Below, piece after piece: positions 1 to 7,025 of a DNA stretch of 19,091 nucleotides. The DNA comes from Holtiella sp036655075 (lineage in GTDB: Bacteria > Bacillota > Clostridia > Lachnospirales > Cellulosilyticaceae). The translations under genes and the position numbers were made by a program. The DNA lies in contig NZ_JAVVQU010000050.1 of assembly GCF_036655075.1 (NCBI RefSeq), positions 1 through 19,091 on the forward strand. Reading direction: 5' to 3'. Position 1 is the stretch's first letter, and each line of letters begins with the position of its first letter. The notes beneath the pieces were generated by a model. It had not been told where the DNA came from. It ran no database searches and saw only the letters and a program-made list of their open reading frames with translations.

Positions 1-34
1 ACAACAGTAACACCAAACTATTAAGATTTCAAAT

Positions 35-69
35 AAAATGCACTAGTGCTTATACACTAGTGCATTTTT
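35..69. terminator. Bidirectional intrinsic terminator
   Basis: A perfect 14-bp inverted repeat (35-48 and 55-68) has a 6-nt loop. The stem begins with AAAA and ends with TTTT, so either transcript gets a U run. It lies 6 bp beyond the stop codon of the minus-strand membrane protein gene and most likely ends that transcript; it may also end a plus-strand gene lying left of the window. Confidence 0.85.
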
Positions 70-74
70 ATTTA

Positions 75-443
75 CTAAGCAATTAAAAATGTAAGACCTA
101 AAAAAACTAATGTAATGCAGAGTGCTACACCATTAATCATTTTAGAAAAACGTGCTACACCCATTGACCATTTCTTTTTATAAATTAAGTAGACACTAAC
201 TCCAATGAGAATAAGGCCTATTGTTAAAGTTACTATCCCTATAGGGATTTGATAAGCTATGCCTACATCTAAAAACATATACATAAACAGGATTAAAAGG
301 TCAGCAATTAAGGCAATACTGCTTAAATGCCAGGGTTCTAAAGCGCGGCTAGGAGTCTGTTCCCAATCATACATTTTCTTCTTTTCTTTAGTTGTTAATG
401 TCCCTTTAACAAGTGTTACCGTTTCTTTTTGTTTTTTTTTCAT
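75..443 (-). CDS. Small membrane protein with three predicted helices, function unknown
   Basis: The product is 122 aa. A Lys-rich cytoplasmic-looking N terminus (residues 1-35, starting MKKKQKE) is followed by three hydrophobic stretches at about 41-59, 65-87 and 101-121, with a short basic loop (YKKKW) between helices 2 and 3. The ATG start is preceded by an AGGGGAG ribosome binding site at good spacing. I do not recognise the family and see no catalytic motif. The gene stands alone: it has its own promoter, which overlaps that of the divergent radical SAM gene, and a terminator directly after the stop. Coding status is supported by start, RBS, promoter and terminator together. Confidence 0.75.
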   Translation of the reverse strand: MKKKQKETVTLVKGTLTTKEKKKMYDWEQTPSRALEPWHLSSIALIADLLILFMYMFLDVGIAYQIPIGIVTLTIGLILIGVSVYLIYKKKWSMGVARFSKMINGVALCITLVFLGLTFLIA

Positions 444-475
444 ACCTACTCCCCTTAACTCTAATCATGTGGCAT

Positions 476-505
476 AGTATAACGAATTACAGTTCATTTT
501 GGCAA
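476..505 (-). promoter_or_regulatory. Promoter for the membrane protein gene (sigma-A type)
   Basis: Read on the minus strand, TTGCCA (505-500) and TATACT (481-476) are 18 bp apart, upstream of the RBS of the 122-aa gene. The -35 occupies the same base pairs as the -35 of the divergent promoter. This is motif matching by eye only. Confidence 0.5.
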
Positions 506-526
506 TATGTGAACTTGTGTTATAAT
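499..526 (+). promoter_or_regulatory. Promoter for the radical SAM-nth operon (sigma-A type, extended -10)
   Basis: TTGGCA (499-504) is followed after 16 bp by a perfect TATAAT (521-526), with TGT just before the -10 (extended -10). The predicted start of transcription near 533 leaves a short leader of about 27 nt before the GTG start at 560, which supports choosing that start over the longer open frame. Confidence 0.65.
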
Positions 527-559
527 AAAACTATTATACTAAGGAAGGATTTAAATATT

Positions 560-2290
560 GTGAAGATATTACTTGTTTCATTTAATGCTAAATTTATTCA
601 CTCTTCTTTAGCCCTTAGGCTAATTAGGGATTATTGTACCGACTATAAAGAACATATGGAGATTTTAGAGCTCACTATCAACCATCAGCTTGGTGCCATT
701 TTGAAAGAGATTTATACAAAAAAACCAGATATACTTGGCCTCTCTTGCTACATTTGGAATATGGACTTAGTAGAAGAATTGGTACCCCTTATTAAAAAGG
801 TTTTACCTGATACAAAAATTGTACTTGGTGGACCAGAAGTTTCTTACAATAGCGAACCCGTTTTTGATAAAATCCCTGTAGATATGATTATGGAAAACGA
901 GGGAGAAGAGACTTGGTATGACTACTGTGCTTACCTTATTGATGGCAAAGGCTCTCTTGAAACACTTAAAGGCATTGTATACCGTACAGAAGCGGGCAAG
1001 GTACGTCGCAATATGGCACGCCCTCTTATGGATATGGCTAAGCTACCCTTTGTCTATGATGACTTAACAGGACTTGAACATAGGATTATGTACTATGAAG
1101 CTTCTCGTGGCTGCCCATTTAATTGCCAATACTGTCTGTCTTCCATTGAAAAGGGCGTACGTTTTATGCCACTTGAACGCGTCTTGTCAGAAATTCAATA
1201 TTTCTTAGATCAAGGTGTGAAGCAAGTGAAGTTTGTAGACCGTACCTTTAATACCAGCAAGCACTATGCACGTGCTATTTGGCACTACATCATTGAACAT
1301 GACAATGGCTATACCAACTTCCACTTTGAAATTGCAGCAGAGCTCCTAGAAGATGCTTGCTTAGAAATGCTTAAGGATGCAAGGCCTGGTCTTATTCAAT
1401 TTGAAATTGGTGTGCAATCTAGTAATATAAAAGTTTTAACAGCTATAGACCGTAAAATGCCTTTTGAAGATATTCAAGAAATTTCCCTTAAAATCAAAGC
1501 GTTGGGTAATATTCATCAGCATTTAGACCTAATTGCCGGTTTACCTTTTGAAGATTATGCTTCCTTTAGACAGTCTTTTAACGATGTTATTAGCTTAAGA
1601 CCTGAGCAGTTTCAACTGGGTTTCTTAAAACTTTTAAAAGGGTCGGGGCTTAGAACCCGTGCAGAGGAATATGGTATTGTATATCATAGCAAGGCACCTT
1701 ATGAAGTGCTTTATACGAATCATATTAGTTTTGCCGAACTTTTAAAATTACATGGTATAGAAGAATTGGTTGAGCGTTATTATAATAGTGAGCGTTTTAA
1801 TCGAAGTCTTGAGTATCTTTATACACTTCTTGCTTCTCCCTTTGATTTTTATGAGGCTTTCAATGCCTTTTGGGAGTCTAATGGTTATGACAAAGTAGCA
1901 CACAAGAAAGATGCTTATTATCTTTTATTAGTAGCCTTTGCAGATACGTTAGAAGGTATTAGCAAAACGTTAATCCGTGAACTTGTAAAAATGGACTGGT
2001 ACGCTCATGAAATGGTTAAAGACTTACCTACCTCACTCATCACCTTAAATCAAAGTGCTTACCGAGAAGACGCCAATAGCTTAGTACGTGATGATGCCTT
2101 TATGATTGAAAAAGTAGGAGTGGATTCTACTTGGACTTCTAGACAACGCTTAAGAAAAATGCATATTGAATGGTTTACTTATCATGTAGAGGGAGACCTG
2201 AGTGAAGCTCAAACTCCACTTGCTTATCTTTTTGACTATACACTACAACCTACACGCTATACTTTACTCAATCCATGGCTAGGTAACTAG
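560..2290 (+). CDS. B12-binding-type radical SAM protein (DUF4080-like)
   Basis: The 576-aa product has the architecture of cobalamin-binding-fold radical SAM proteins. An N-terminal Rossmann-like B12-binding domain covers about residues 1-135 (start VKILLVSFNAKF; LVLGGPE-type loop). A radical SAM core follows with the cluster motif RGCPFNCQYC, giving C185, C189 and C192 as 4Fe-4S ligands with SAM. A C-terminal helical region of about 190 residues resembles DUF4080. The substrate is unknown; such enzymes often methylate or rearrange unreactive carbon or phosphorus centres. I chose the GTG at 560 because AAGGAAGGA lies about 10 nt upstream and homologous proteins begin at this point; the frame stays open back to 413, but that would cross the promoter and the neighbouring gene. 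nth starts 14 nt after the stop, so both are probably on one transcript. Confidence 0.88.
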   Translation: MKILLVSFNAKFIHSSLALRLIRDYCTDYKEHMEILELTINHQLGAILKEIYTKKPDILGLSCYIWNMDLVEELVPLIKKVLPDTKIVLGGPEVSYNSEPVFDKIPVDMIMENEGEETWYDYCAYLIDGKGSLETLKGIVYRTEAGKVRRNMARPLMDMAKLPFVYDDLTGLEHRIMYYEASRGCPFNCQYCLSSIEKGVRFMPLERVLSEIQYFLDQGVKQVKFVDRTFNTSKHYARAIWHYIIEHDNGYTNFHFEIAAELLEDACLEMLKDARPGLIQFEIGVQSSNIKVLTAIDRKMPFEDIQEISLKIKALGNIHQHLDLIAGLPFEDYASFRQSFNDVISLRPEQFQLGFLKLLKGSGLRTRAEEYGIVYHSKAPYEVLYTNHISFAELLKLHGIEELVERYYNSERFNRSLEYLYTLLASPFDFYEAFNAFWESNGYDKVAHKKDAYYLLLVAFADTLEGISKTLIRELVKMDWYAHEMVKDLPTSLITLNQSAYREDANSLVRDDAFMIEKVGVDSTWTSRQRLRKMHIEWFTYHVEGDLSEAQTPLAYLFDYTLQPTRYTLLNPWLGN

Positions 2291-2304
2291 CGAAAGGAGC
2301 CATT

Positions 2305-2997
2305 ATGACAGAAAAACAAAGGATTGAACGGATTTTAGAAACTTTAGATACGTACTATGAAAAAGATGTCATTTGCTATCTCAATCATGAAAATACTTTA
2401 CAACTTTTAATTGCCACCATTCTAAGTGCACAATGTACAGATGATCGTGTCAATATGGTGACAGAAAGCTTATTTAAGAAATACCGTACAGCCGAAGACT
2501 TTGCTACAGTGGAACTTAGCGAGTTAGAAGTAGATATTAAAAGTACAGGGTTTTATAAAAATAAAGCTAAAAACATTAAGGCGTGTGCCATTAAGCTTTG
2601 TGAGTTATATGGGGGAGAAGTGCCCAAAGATCTAGAAGCCCTCACTGAACTTGCTGGGGTAGGCCGCAAAACAGCTAATGTAGTTCGGGGTAATATTTTT
2701 AATATCCCAAGTGTTGTGGTAGATACCCACGTCAAACGTATCTCTATTCGCTGGGGATTAACAATGGCGACAGACCCTGTTGCTATTGAAATGGAATTAA
2801 TGAAAAAACTGCCTAAAGAACATTGGATTCGTTATAATACACAAGTCATTGCCCATGGGCGAGCAATTTGCACGGCTAGAGCCCCTAAGTGCCTAGACTG
2901 TATGTTTCTTGCCCTGTGCCCCTATGGTCTAACAAAGCGCCTTCAAGACCTACCTAAGCAGGCCCAAGAAGCCCTAGAAAAAGGACATATGTATTAA
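2305..2997 (+). CDS. nth: Endonuclease III (DNA glycosylase/AP lyase)
   Basis: Endonuclease III excises oxidised pyrimidines and cuts the abasic site in base excision repair. At 230 aa the product is a little longer than E. coli Nth. The helix-hairpin-helix is at LAGVGRKTANVV, with the catalytic lysine K122, and the catalytic aspartate is D140 in VVDTHV. The C-terminal 4Fe-4S loop has the classic C-x6-C-x2-C-x5-C spacing (C189, C196, C199, C205), so the enzyme looks fully active. The ATG follows an AAAGGAG site. The gene is the second in a unit with the radical SAM gene, and a 25-bp hairpin follows it. Confidence 0.97.
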   Translation: MTEKQRIERILETLDTYYEKDVICYLNHENTLQLLIATILSAQCTDDRVNMVTESLFKKYRTAEDFATVELSELEVDIKSTGFYKNKAKNIKACAIKLCELYGGEVPKDLEALTELAGVGRKTANVVRGNIFNIPSVVVDTHVKRISIRWGLTMATDPVAIEMELMKKLPKEHWIRYNTQVIAHGRAICTARAPKCLDCMFLALCPYGLTKRLQDLPKQAQEALEKGHMY

Positions 2998-3041
2998 AAC
3001 GATTTTTATAAAAGTTATCACTTATCAAAATATACTATAAA

Positions 3042-3097
3042 AATCCCCCAAGAGGTGTACCACATATTTTACTATGTGGTACACCTCTTGGGGGATT
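3042..3097. terminator. 25-bp perfect hairpin, shared terminator of convergent genes
   Basis: The arms 3042-3066 and 3073-3097 are exact reverse complements with a 6-nt loop. The hairpin lies between nth (plus) and the glycosyltransferase (minus), whose stop codon begins 2 bp from the arm. On the minus strand the stem is followed by ATTTTTATA, a usable U run; on the plus strand the following sequence is AT-rich but has no long T run. Its main job is therefore probably to end the glycosyltransferase transcript, while also blocking read-through from nth. Confidence 0.85.
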
Positions 3098-3099
3098 AA

Positions 3100-4320
3100 T
3101 TAATTAGTATGTCCTTTTTTGGGTTTAATCAAATGCTTTTTGGGTTTTGCTTGATTTTTTTCCTCTTGTCTTAATGCTAATATATGTTCATAATAAGCTA
3201 ACGCGTTTTGACCAAATATTTCATCAGACAATGGTGCAACAGAGCTCATTGCATGTATAGATAAAGTTTTTCGGTAACGCTCATCTTCTAAAAGATCAAT
3301 AAGTGCCTGAGAAAGCTCCTCTTGATTACTAAACTTACGACCATTGTAGTCGTTTTCTACCAATGCCTCAATACTTTCATCATGTTTGGCAACAACAGGT
3401 AATCCAGCCGCCATAGCTTCTGCAAAAGTTAAGCCTTGTGTTTCTGAAACAGAAGCACTGACAAAAACATCGCCTAGTTGATAAAATTTTCCAATGGTTG
3501 CCCAAGGTTGAAGACCTGCAAAAATAACGGCATCTTCAAGTCCAAGTTTCGTTACCATTTCTCTTAAATGAGTCATTTCAGGGCCATCTCCAACAATGAA
3601 GAATTTTGCCTTAGGAATTTTTTCCACAACACGTGGGAATGCTTCTAAAACCACATCAATACTTTTTTCTTTGGCAATACGTCCCACAAAGAGAACTGTA
3701 GGGGCGTCTAGGGACAACTTGAATTGTGTTTTTAAAGCTTGAATTTCTCCTTTGGTGTAGCGACTTGGACTAAAAGGTGCAAAGTTAATCCCTGTAGGGA
3801 TGACCTCAATAGGTTTTTTTACGCCATAATTTAAAAGTAAATCTTTTGTTTTTTCAGTAGGGGCTACCACACCATCTACACTGTTACAAAACATTTTACT
3901 ATACTTACGTGCAAGCTCAGGAGAAAATTCAACACCTTTAGAGATGTAGTGCATGTATTCTTCATACATGGTGTGATAAGTGTGTACAATAGGTACATCT
4001 ATTTTCTTTGAAATGAGTTTAGCTAAAAAGCCTAATGAAAACTCTGTTTGAGATAAAATAATATCTAGTTTTAATTTTTTTACACGATTCACGAGTTTTT
4101 GTGAGTAAATAATACCTACACGATGGTCTTTTAAAAACACAAAAGGTAAACTTGGTATACGATAAACATAAGGTTTTTGGTCGTTTGCATGGGGATGACT
4201 AATCGTAAAGATATAAACGTTATGACCTTGTTTTTTTAATTGTTCTTCTAGGGTTACAATAGAGCTTACAACCCCGTTGATTTGTGGTAAATACGTATCT
4301 GTAAATATCCCAATATTCAT
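3100..4320 (-). CDS. Glycosyltransferase family 4, probably 1,2-diacylglycerol glucosyltransferase
   Basis: The 406-aa GT-B protein begins MNIGIFTDTYLPQINGVVSS, a start typical of family-4 retaining enzymes that put glucose on diacylglycerol to make membrane glycolipids and lipoteichoic acid anchors. The C-terminal nucleotide-sugar domain has IPTGINF, then LFVGRIAKEKSID, IVGDGPE and the E-x7-E motif (E293 and E301 in SETQGLTFAEAMAAG). The tail is Lys-rich, as in peripheral membrane enzymes that bind acidic lipids. An AAGAGGG site precedes the ATG. The 115-aa membrane protein gene lies 48 bp upstream on the same strand and may be co-transcribed. The GT4 assignment is secure; the exact acceptor is inferred, and other lipid or mannosyl acceptors are possible. 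Confidence 0.88.
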   Translation of the reverse strand: MNIGIFTDTYLPQINGVVSSIVTLEEQLKKQGHNVYIFTISHPHANDQKPYVYRIPSLPFVFLKDHRVGIIYSQKLVNRVKKLKLDIILSQTEFSLGFLAKLISKKIDVPIVHTYHTMYEEYMHYISKGVEFSPELARKYSKMFCNSVDGVVAPTEKTKDLLLNYGVKKPIEVIPTGINFAPFSPSRYTKGEIQALKTQFKLSLDAPTVLFVGRIAKEKSIDVVLEAFPRVVEKIPKAKFFIVGDGPEMTHLREMVTKLGLEDAVIFAGLQPWATIGKFYQLGDVFVSASVSETQGLTFAEAMAAGLPVVAKHDESIEALVENDYNGRKFSNQEELSQALIDLLEDERYRKTLSIHAMSSVAPLSDEIFGQNALAYYEHILALRQEEKNQAKPKKHLIKPKKGHTN

Positions 4321-4368
4321 TTTAACACCCTCTTAATTCATTTTAACATTAGCTTTCGATATGCTCTT

Positions 4369-4716
4369 TTAGCATTTTAAGCTTGAAAGTATCCCCAGTT
4401 GTTTGATAATAGGTTCGAAGTTTTGATTTATTTTACGTGTCTGAAAGGTTAGAAGTGACTGATAACAGGATTTACCCTCTTCACTTACACTTAGAGGTAT
4501 TTTATCCCATTCTATCGTCAATAATAATTGAAAGGGAAAAGATGCTTGTACATTAGCATTGGCCTCACGTTCTTCATTCAAATATTTTTCCCAGCGGTCA
4601 TTACGCTTATGAATACTTCTTTTTATACACCAAGCTATGACTAGAAAACAAATGACTATACCTATAACCCCACTCAGGCGCACGACTAAAGTTGTCCATG
4701 GATTCAAAGTCTCCAC
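4369..4716 (-). CDS. Single-helix membrane protein, function unknown
   Basis: The 115-aa product has one hydrophobic segment at about residues 10-31, then a basic stretch (IKRSIHKRNDR) and a soluble, mostly polar domain of about 75 residues, so it probably has its C-terminal domain in the cytoplasm. The start is uncertain. The GTG at 4716 sits almost on top of its Shine-Dalgarno-like AGAAGGG, whereas a TTG at 4707 in the same frame has AAGGGG about 8 nt upstream and would give 112 aa. I do not recognise a family. It precedes the glycosyltransferase by 48 bp on the same strand, so a link to envelope lipid synthesis is possible but is inferred from position only. Confidence 0.62.
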   Translation of the reverse strand: METLNPWTTLVVRLSGVIGIVICFLVIAWCIKRSIHKRNDRWEKYLNEEREANANVQASFPFQLLLTIEWDKIPLSVSEEGKSCYQSLLTFQTRKINQNFEPIIKQLGILSSLKC

Positions 4717-4765
4717 CCCTTCTTTATTAACTTAGGTATAAAAACTATATTTATTATAATACAAA

Positions 4766-4795
4766 TTGATTTTAATGAAAAGAACAGAGTATAAT
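4766..4795 (+). promoter_or_regulatory. Promoter for the helicase operon (sigma-A type)
   Basis: TTGATT (4766-4771) and a perfect TATAAT (4790-4795) are 18 bp apart, about 25 bp before the helicase start region. Another TATAAT at 4755-4760 has no good -35. Confidence 0.55.
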
Positions 4796-4821
4796 GAAAA
4801 GAGAAAACTTATGAATGAAAG

Positions 4822-6846
4822 ATGACAAGACTTATGAAAAATAAAATGCTTAATGACAACCAAACAACTGCTGTCCATATGCCACTAGGTCCTGTTATGG
4901 TTATTGCAGGCCCCGGTTCTGGCAAAACTTTTGTTATTACTGAACGTGTTTATCATATGATTCACAATCTTGCTTGCGATCCAAGAAAGATACTCGTTAT
5001 TACCTTTACCAAGGCTGCTGCCCAAGAAATGCAAAGTCGCTACCAGAAAAAAGATACTACCCATAGCGTAGCTTTTGGGACATTCCACTCTATTTTTTAT
5101 CGCATGCTTAGAAACAGCGACCCCGTACGCTATGGGTTAGACCGCCTAATTCAAGAAGATAAAAAGAAACAGTTTATTGAAAAAATTTATGCAAGTATGG
5201 ACGTAAGTGATGACTATGAAGATTTTGTTGAAGTTTTTTTAGGCCACTTAACCCTTATGCAAAATCAGCTTATTCAACCAAGATTTTACAACCCTGATGG
5301 CCTTTCAAAAGAACTTTTTTTAAGTGTTTATCAGGCTTATGAAAGTTATAAGGAGCGACAAGGCTTATTTGATTTTGATGATATGCTTACACATACTTAT
5401 TATCTCCTACAAAATGATTCTCAAATCCTTAAATTTTACCAAGAACGTTATAAACACATTTTAATTGATGAATTTCAAGATATTAACTGTGTTCAATTTG
5501 AAATTATTAAGCTTCTAGCAGGTAATCAACCGGACTTATTTGTTGTAGGAGATGATGACCAAAGTATTTATCAATTTAGAGGCGCTAAACCTGAATTTCT
5601 ACTTTCTTTTGAGAATTATTTTAAACCTGTGAAAAAAGTCATTCTAGATGTAAATTATAGATCTACAGAAAATATTTTACGTTACAGCAATAACTTAATA
5701 GGGTATAATACGATTAGGTACGAAAAGCATATGTTGGCCCATCAGGGCACAGGTGTAAACCCTACTTTTGTTTACTGTGAAGATAGTAATGAACAAGCTA
5801 CAAAAGTGCTAGAACAGCTTTTTATCCTTCAAAAACAGCAGATTCCCTTACATGAATGTGCTGTCATTTATCGTACAAATGTACAGGCTAGACCCATCAT
5901 TGAAGCCCTTAGAAAAGCTCAATTACCCTTTGTAATCAAAGATGCTTTTTCTACGCTATATGATCAATGGGTTACAAAAGATATACTTGCCTACTTACGC
6001 CTAGCGCATCAAATGGGCAATGTAGAATGGGGCATACAAATTATTAATAGGCCGAGTCGCTATATTAGTAAAGTTGCTATTCAAGAGGCTATGGCACAAG
6101 GCGGACATTTCTTGAATACATTAAGTCAACTCCAAAGTCTTAATCGTAGTCAACGTGATCGGGTAGAAGAACTCATTTTTCATTTACAAAGATTAGCAAC
6201 CCTTTCACTTCTAGACGCCATTCGCTACATACGTCACATGATAGGCTATGAACACTATATGCTTGACTATGCCAAATATAGAAAAATCCCGTCAGAAGGC
6301 CTGGTTGACTTACTTGAAGAGATTGAAGACTCAGCTAAAGGGTATCCATCTGTAGAGGAGTGGGAAGAAAGTATGATTGCTGTGACACAAAGTATTAAAC
6401 AAAGTATGAGAGATAAAAGTCACCAAGGCATTAGTCTATCTACTATGCATAGTGCTAAAGGTCTTGAGTTTCAAGCTGTATTTCTAATTGATATTGTAGA
6501 TGGTATCATCCCTCACAATAAAAGCCTTGGGGAACTTCAGTTAGAAGAGGAGAGACGTCTCTTTTATGTAGGACTTACTCGTGCTAAAAAACATCTGTAC
6601 TTAATGATTCCTAAGTCGCGCCATCAAAAAAAGACAGAAAGTTCCCCTTTTGTTCTAGAAATGCTTCATCCTAAAGTTATTTTAAAAGAAGGTGAAAGGG
6701 TAAAGCACAAAATCTATGGACGTGGCATCATTGAAAAAATTGAAGGTTCAAAAGCAACCATCCGCTTCAAAACAATGCAGAAAGTACTAGACTATTTATA
6801 CTGTATGAAACATCATTTATTATATCAGGAGGAAGAACATGTCTAA
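4822..6846 (+). CDS. UvrD/PcrA-type superfamily 1A DNA helicase
   Basis: The 674-aa 3'-5' ATP-dependent helicase probably acts in repair and in removing proteins from DNA. All SF1A motifs are visible in order: Q motif LNDNQ; Walker A GPGSGKT with K35; VITFTKAAAQEM; Walker B DEFQD (216-220); GDDDQSIYQFRGA; VNYRST; STMHSAKGLEFQ; and EERRLFYVGLTRAK. The C-terminal segment KHKIYGRGIIEKIEGSKATIRF resembles the Tudor-like tail by which PcrA touches RNA polymerase. It is somewhat shorter than standard PcrA (about 720-740 aa), so it may be a second UvrD paralogue. The start is uncertain: ATG codons at 4822, 4834 and 4846 are in frame and none has a strong RBS; 4846 (MLNDNQ) fits homologues best. It is first in a unit with the microprotein and the VanW gene. 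Confidence 0.93.
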   Translation: MTRLMKNKMLNDNQTTAVHMPLGPVMVIAGPGSGKTFVITERVYHMIHNLACDPRKILVITFTKAAAQEMQSRYQKKDTTHSVAFGTFHSIFYRMLRNSDPVRYGLDRLIQEDKKKQFIEKIYASMDVSDDYEDFVEVFLGHLTLMQNQLIQPRFYNPDGLSKELFLSVYQAYESYKERQGLFDFDDMLTHTYYLLQNDSQILKFYQERYKHILIDEFQDINCVQFEIIKLLAGNQPDLFVVGDDDQSIYQFRGAKPEFLLSFENYFKPVKKVILDVNYRSTENILRYSNNLIGYNTIRYEKHMLAHQGTGVNPTFVYCEDSNEQATKVLEQLFILQKQQIPLHECAVIYRTNVQARPIIEALRKAQLPFVIKDAFSTLYDQWVTKDILAYLRLAHQMGNVEWGIQIINRPSRYISKVAIQEAMAQGGHFLNTLSQLQSLNRSQRDRVEELIFHLQRLATLSLLDAIRYIRHMIGYEHYMLDYAKYRKIPSEGLVDLLEEIEDSAKGYPSVEEWEESMIAVTQSIKQSMRDKSHQGISLSTMHSAKGLEFQAVFLIDIVDGIIPHNKSLGELQLEEERRLFYVGLTRAKKHLYLMIPKSRHQKKTESSPFVLEMLHPKVILKEGERVKHKIYGRGIIEKIEGSKATIRFKTMQKVLDYLYCMKHHLLYQEEEHV

Positions 6847-6991
6847 TAAAAGTAAGAAAAAGAAAAAAGCTAATATCAATCTATTTGGTTTGATGCATAA
6901 ACATAAAAAGCAAATTGTAATGGTAGTCAGCCTACTTCTTGTAGCAGCTATGATTCTAAGTGCTTTTGGTCAATTCGCTTTTAGAGGATAA
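6839..6991 (+). CDS. 50-aa basic single-helix membrane microprotein
   Basis: This short frame begins at an ATG inside the last codons of the helicase gene (8-bp overlap) with a strong AGGAGGAAG site just upstream, which favours real translation. The N terminus is very basic (MSNKSKKKKK), followed by NINLFGLMHKHKKQ, one hydrophobic helix at about residues 26-41 (VMVVSLLLVAAMIL) and a short tail ending FRG. This is the pattern of a small inner-membrane protein with its N terminus in the cytoplasm. I do not recognise it. The overlap suggests translational coupling to the helicase; the VanW gene follows 34 bp later. It might be a membrane-associated regulator or simply an accessory envelope peptide. 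Confidence 0.65.
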   Translation: MSNKSKKKKKANINLFGLMHKHKKQIVMVVSLLLVAAMILSAFGQFAFRG

Positions 6992-7025
6992 TATCATTAG
7001 AAAGTTTGAATAATAGGAGGCGGCT

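Noticed and set aside
413..559. Upstream extension of the radical SAM frame by 49 codons
   Set aside because: It would run through the shared promoter region and overlap the start of the minus-strand gene; the GTG at 560 has a good RBS and a short leader, and family members begin there.
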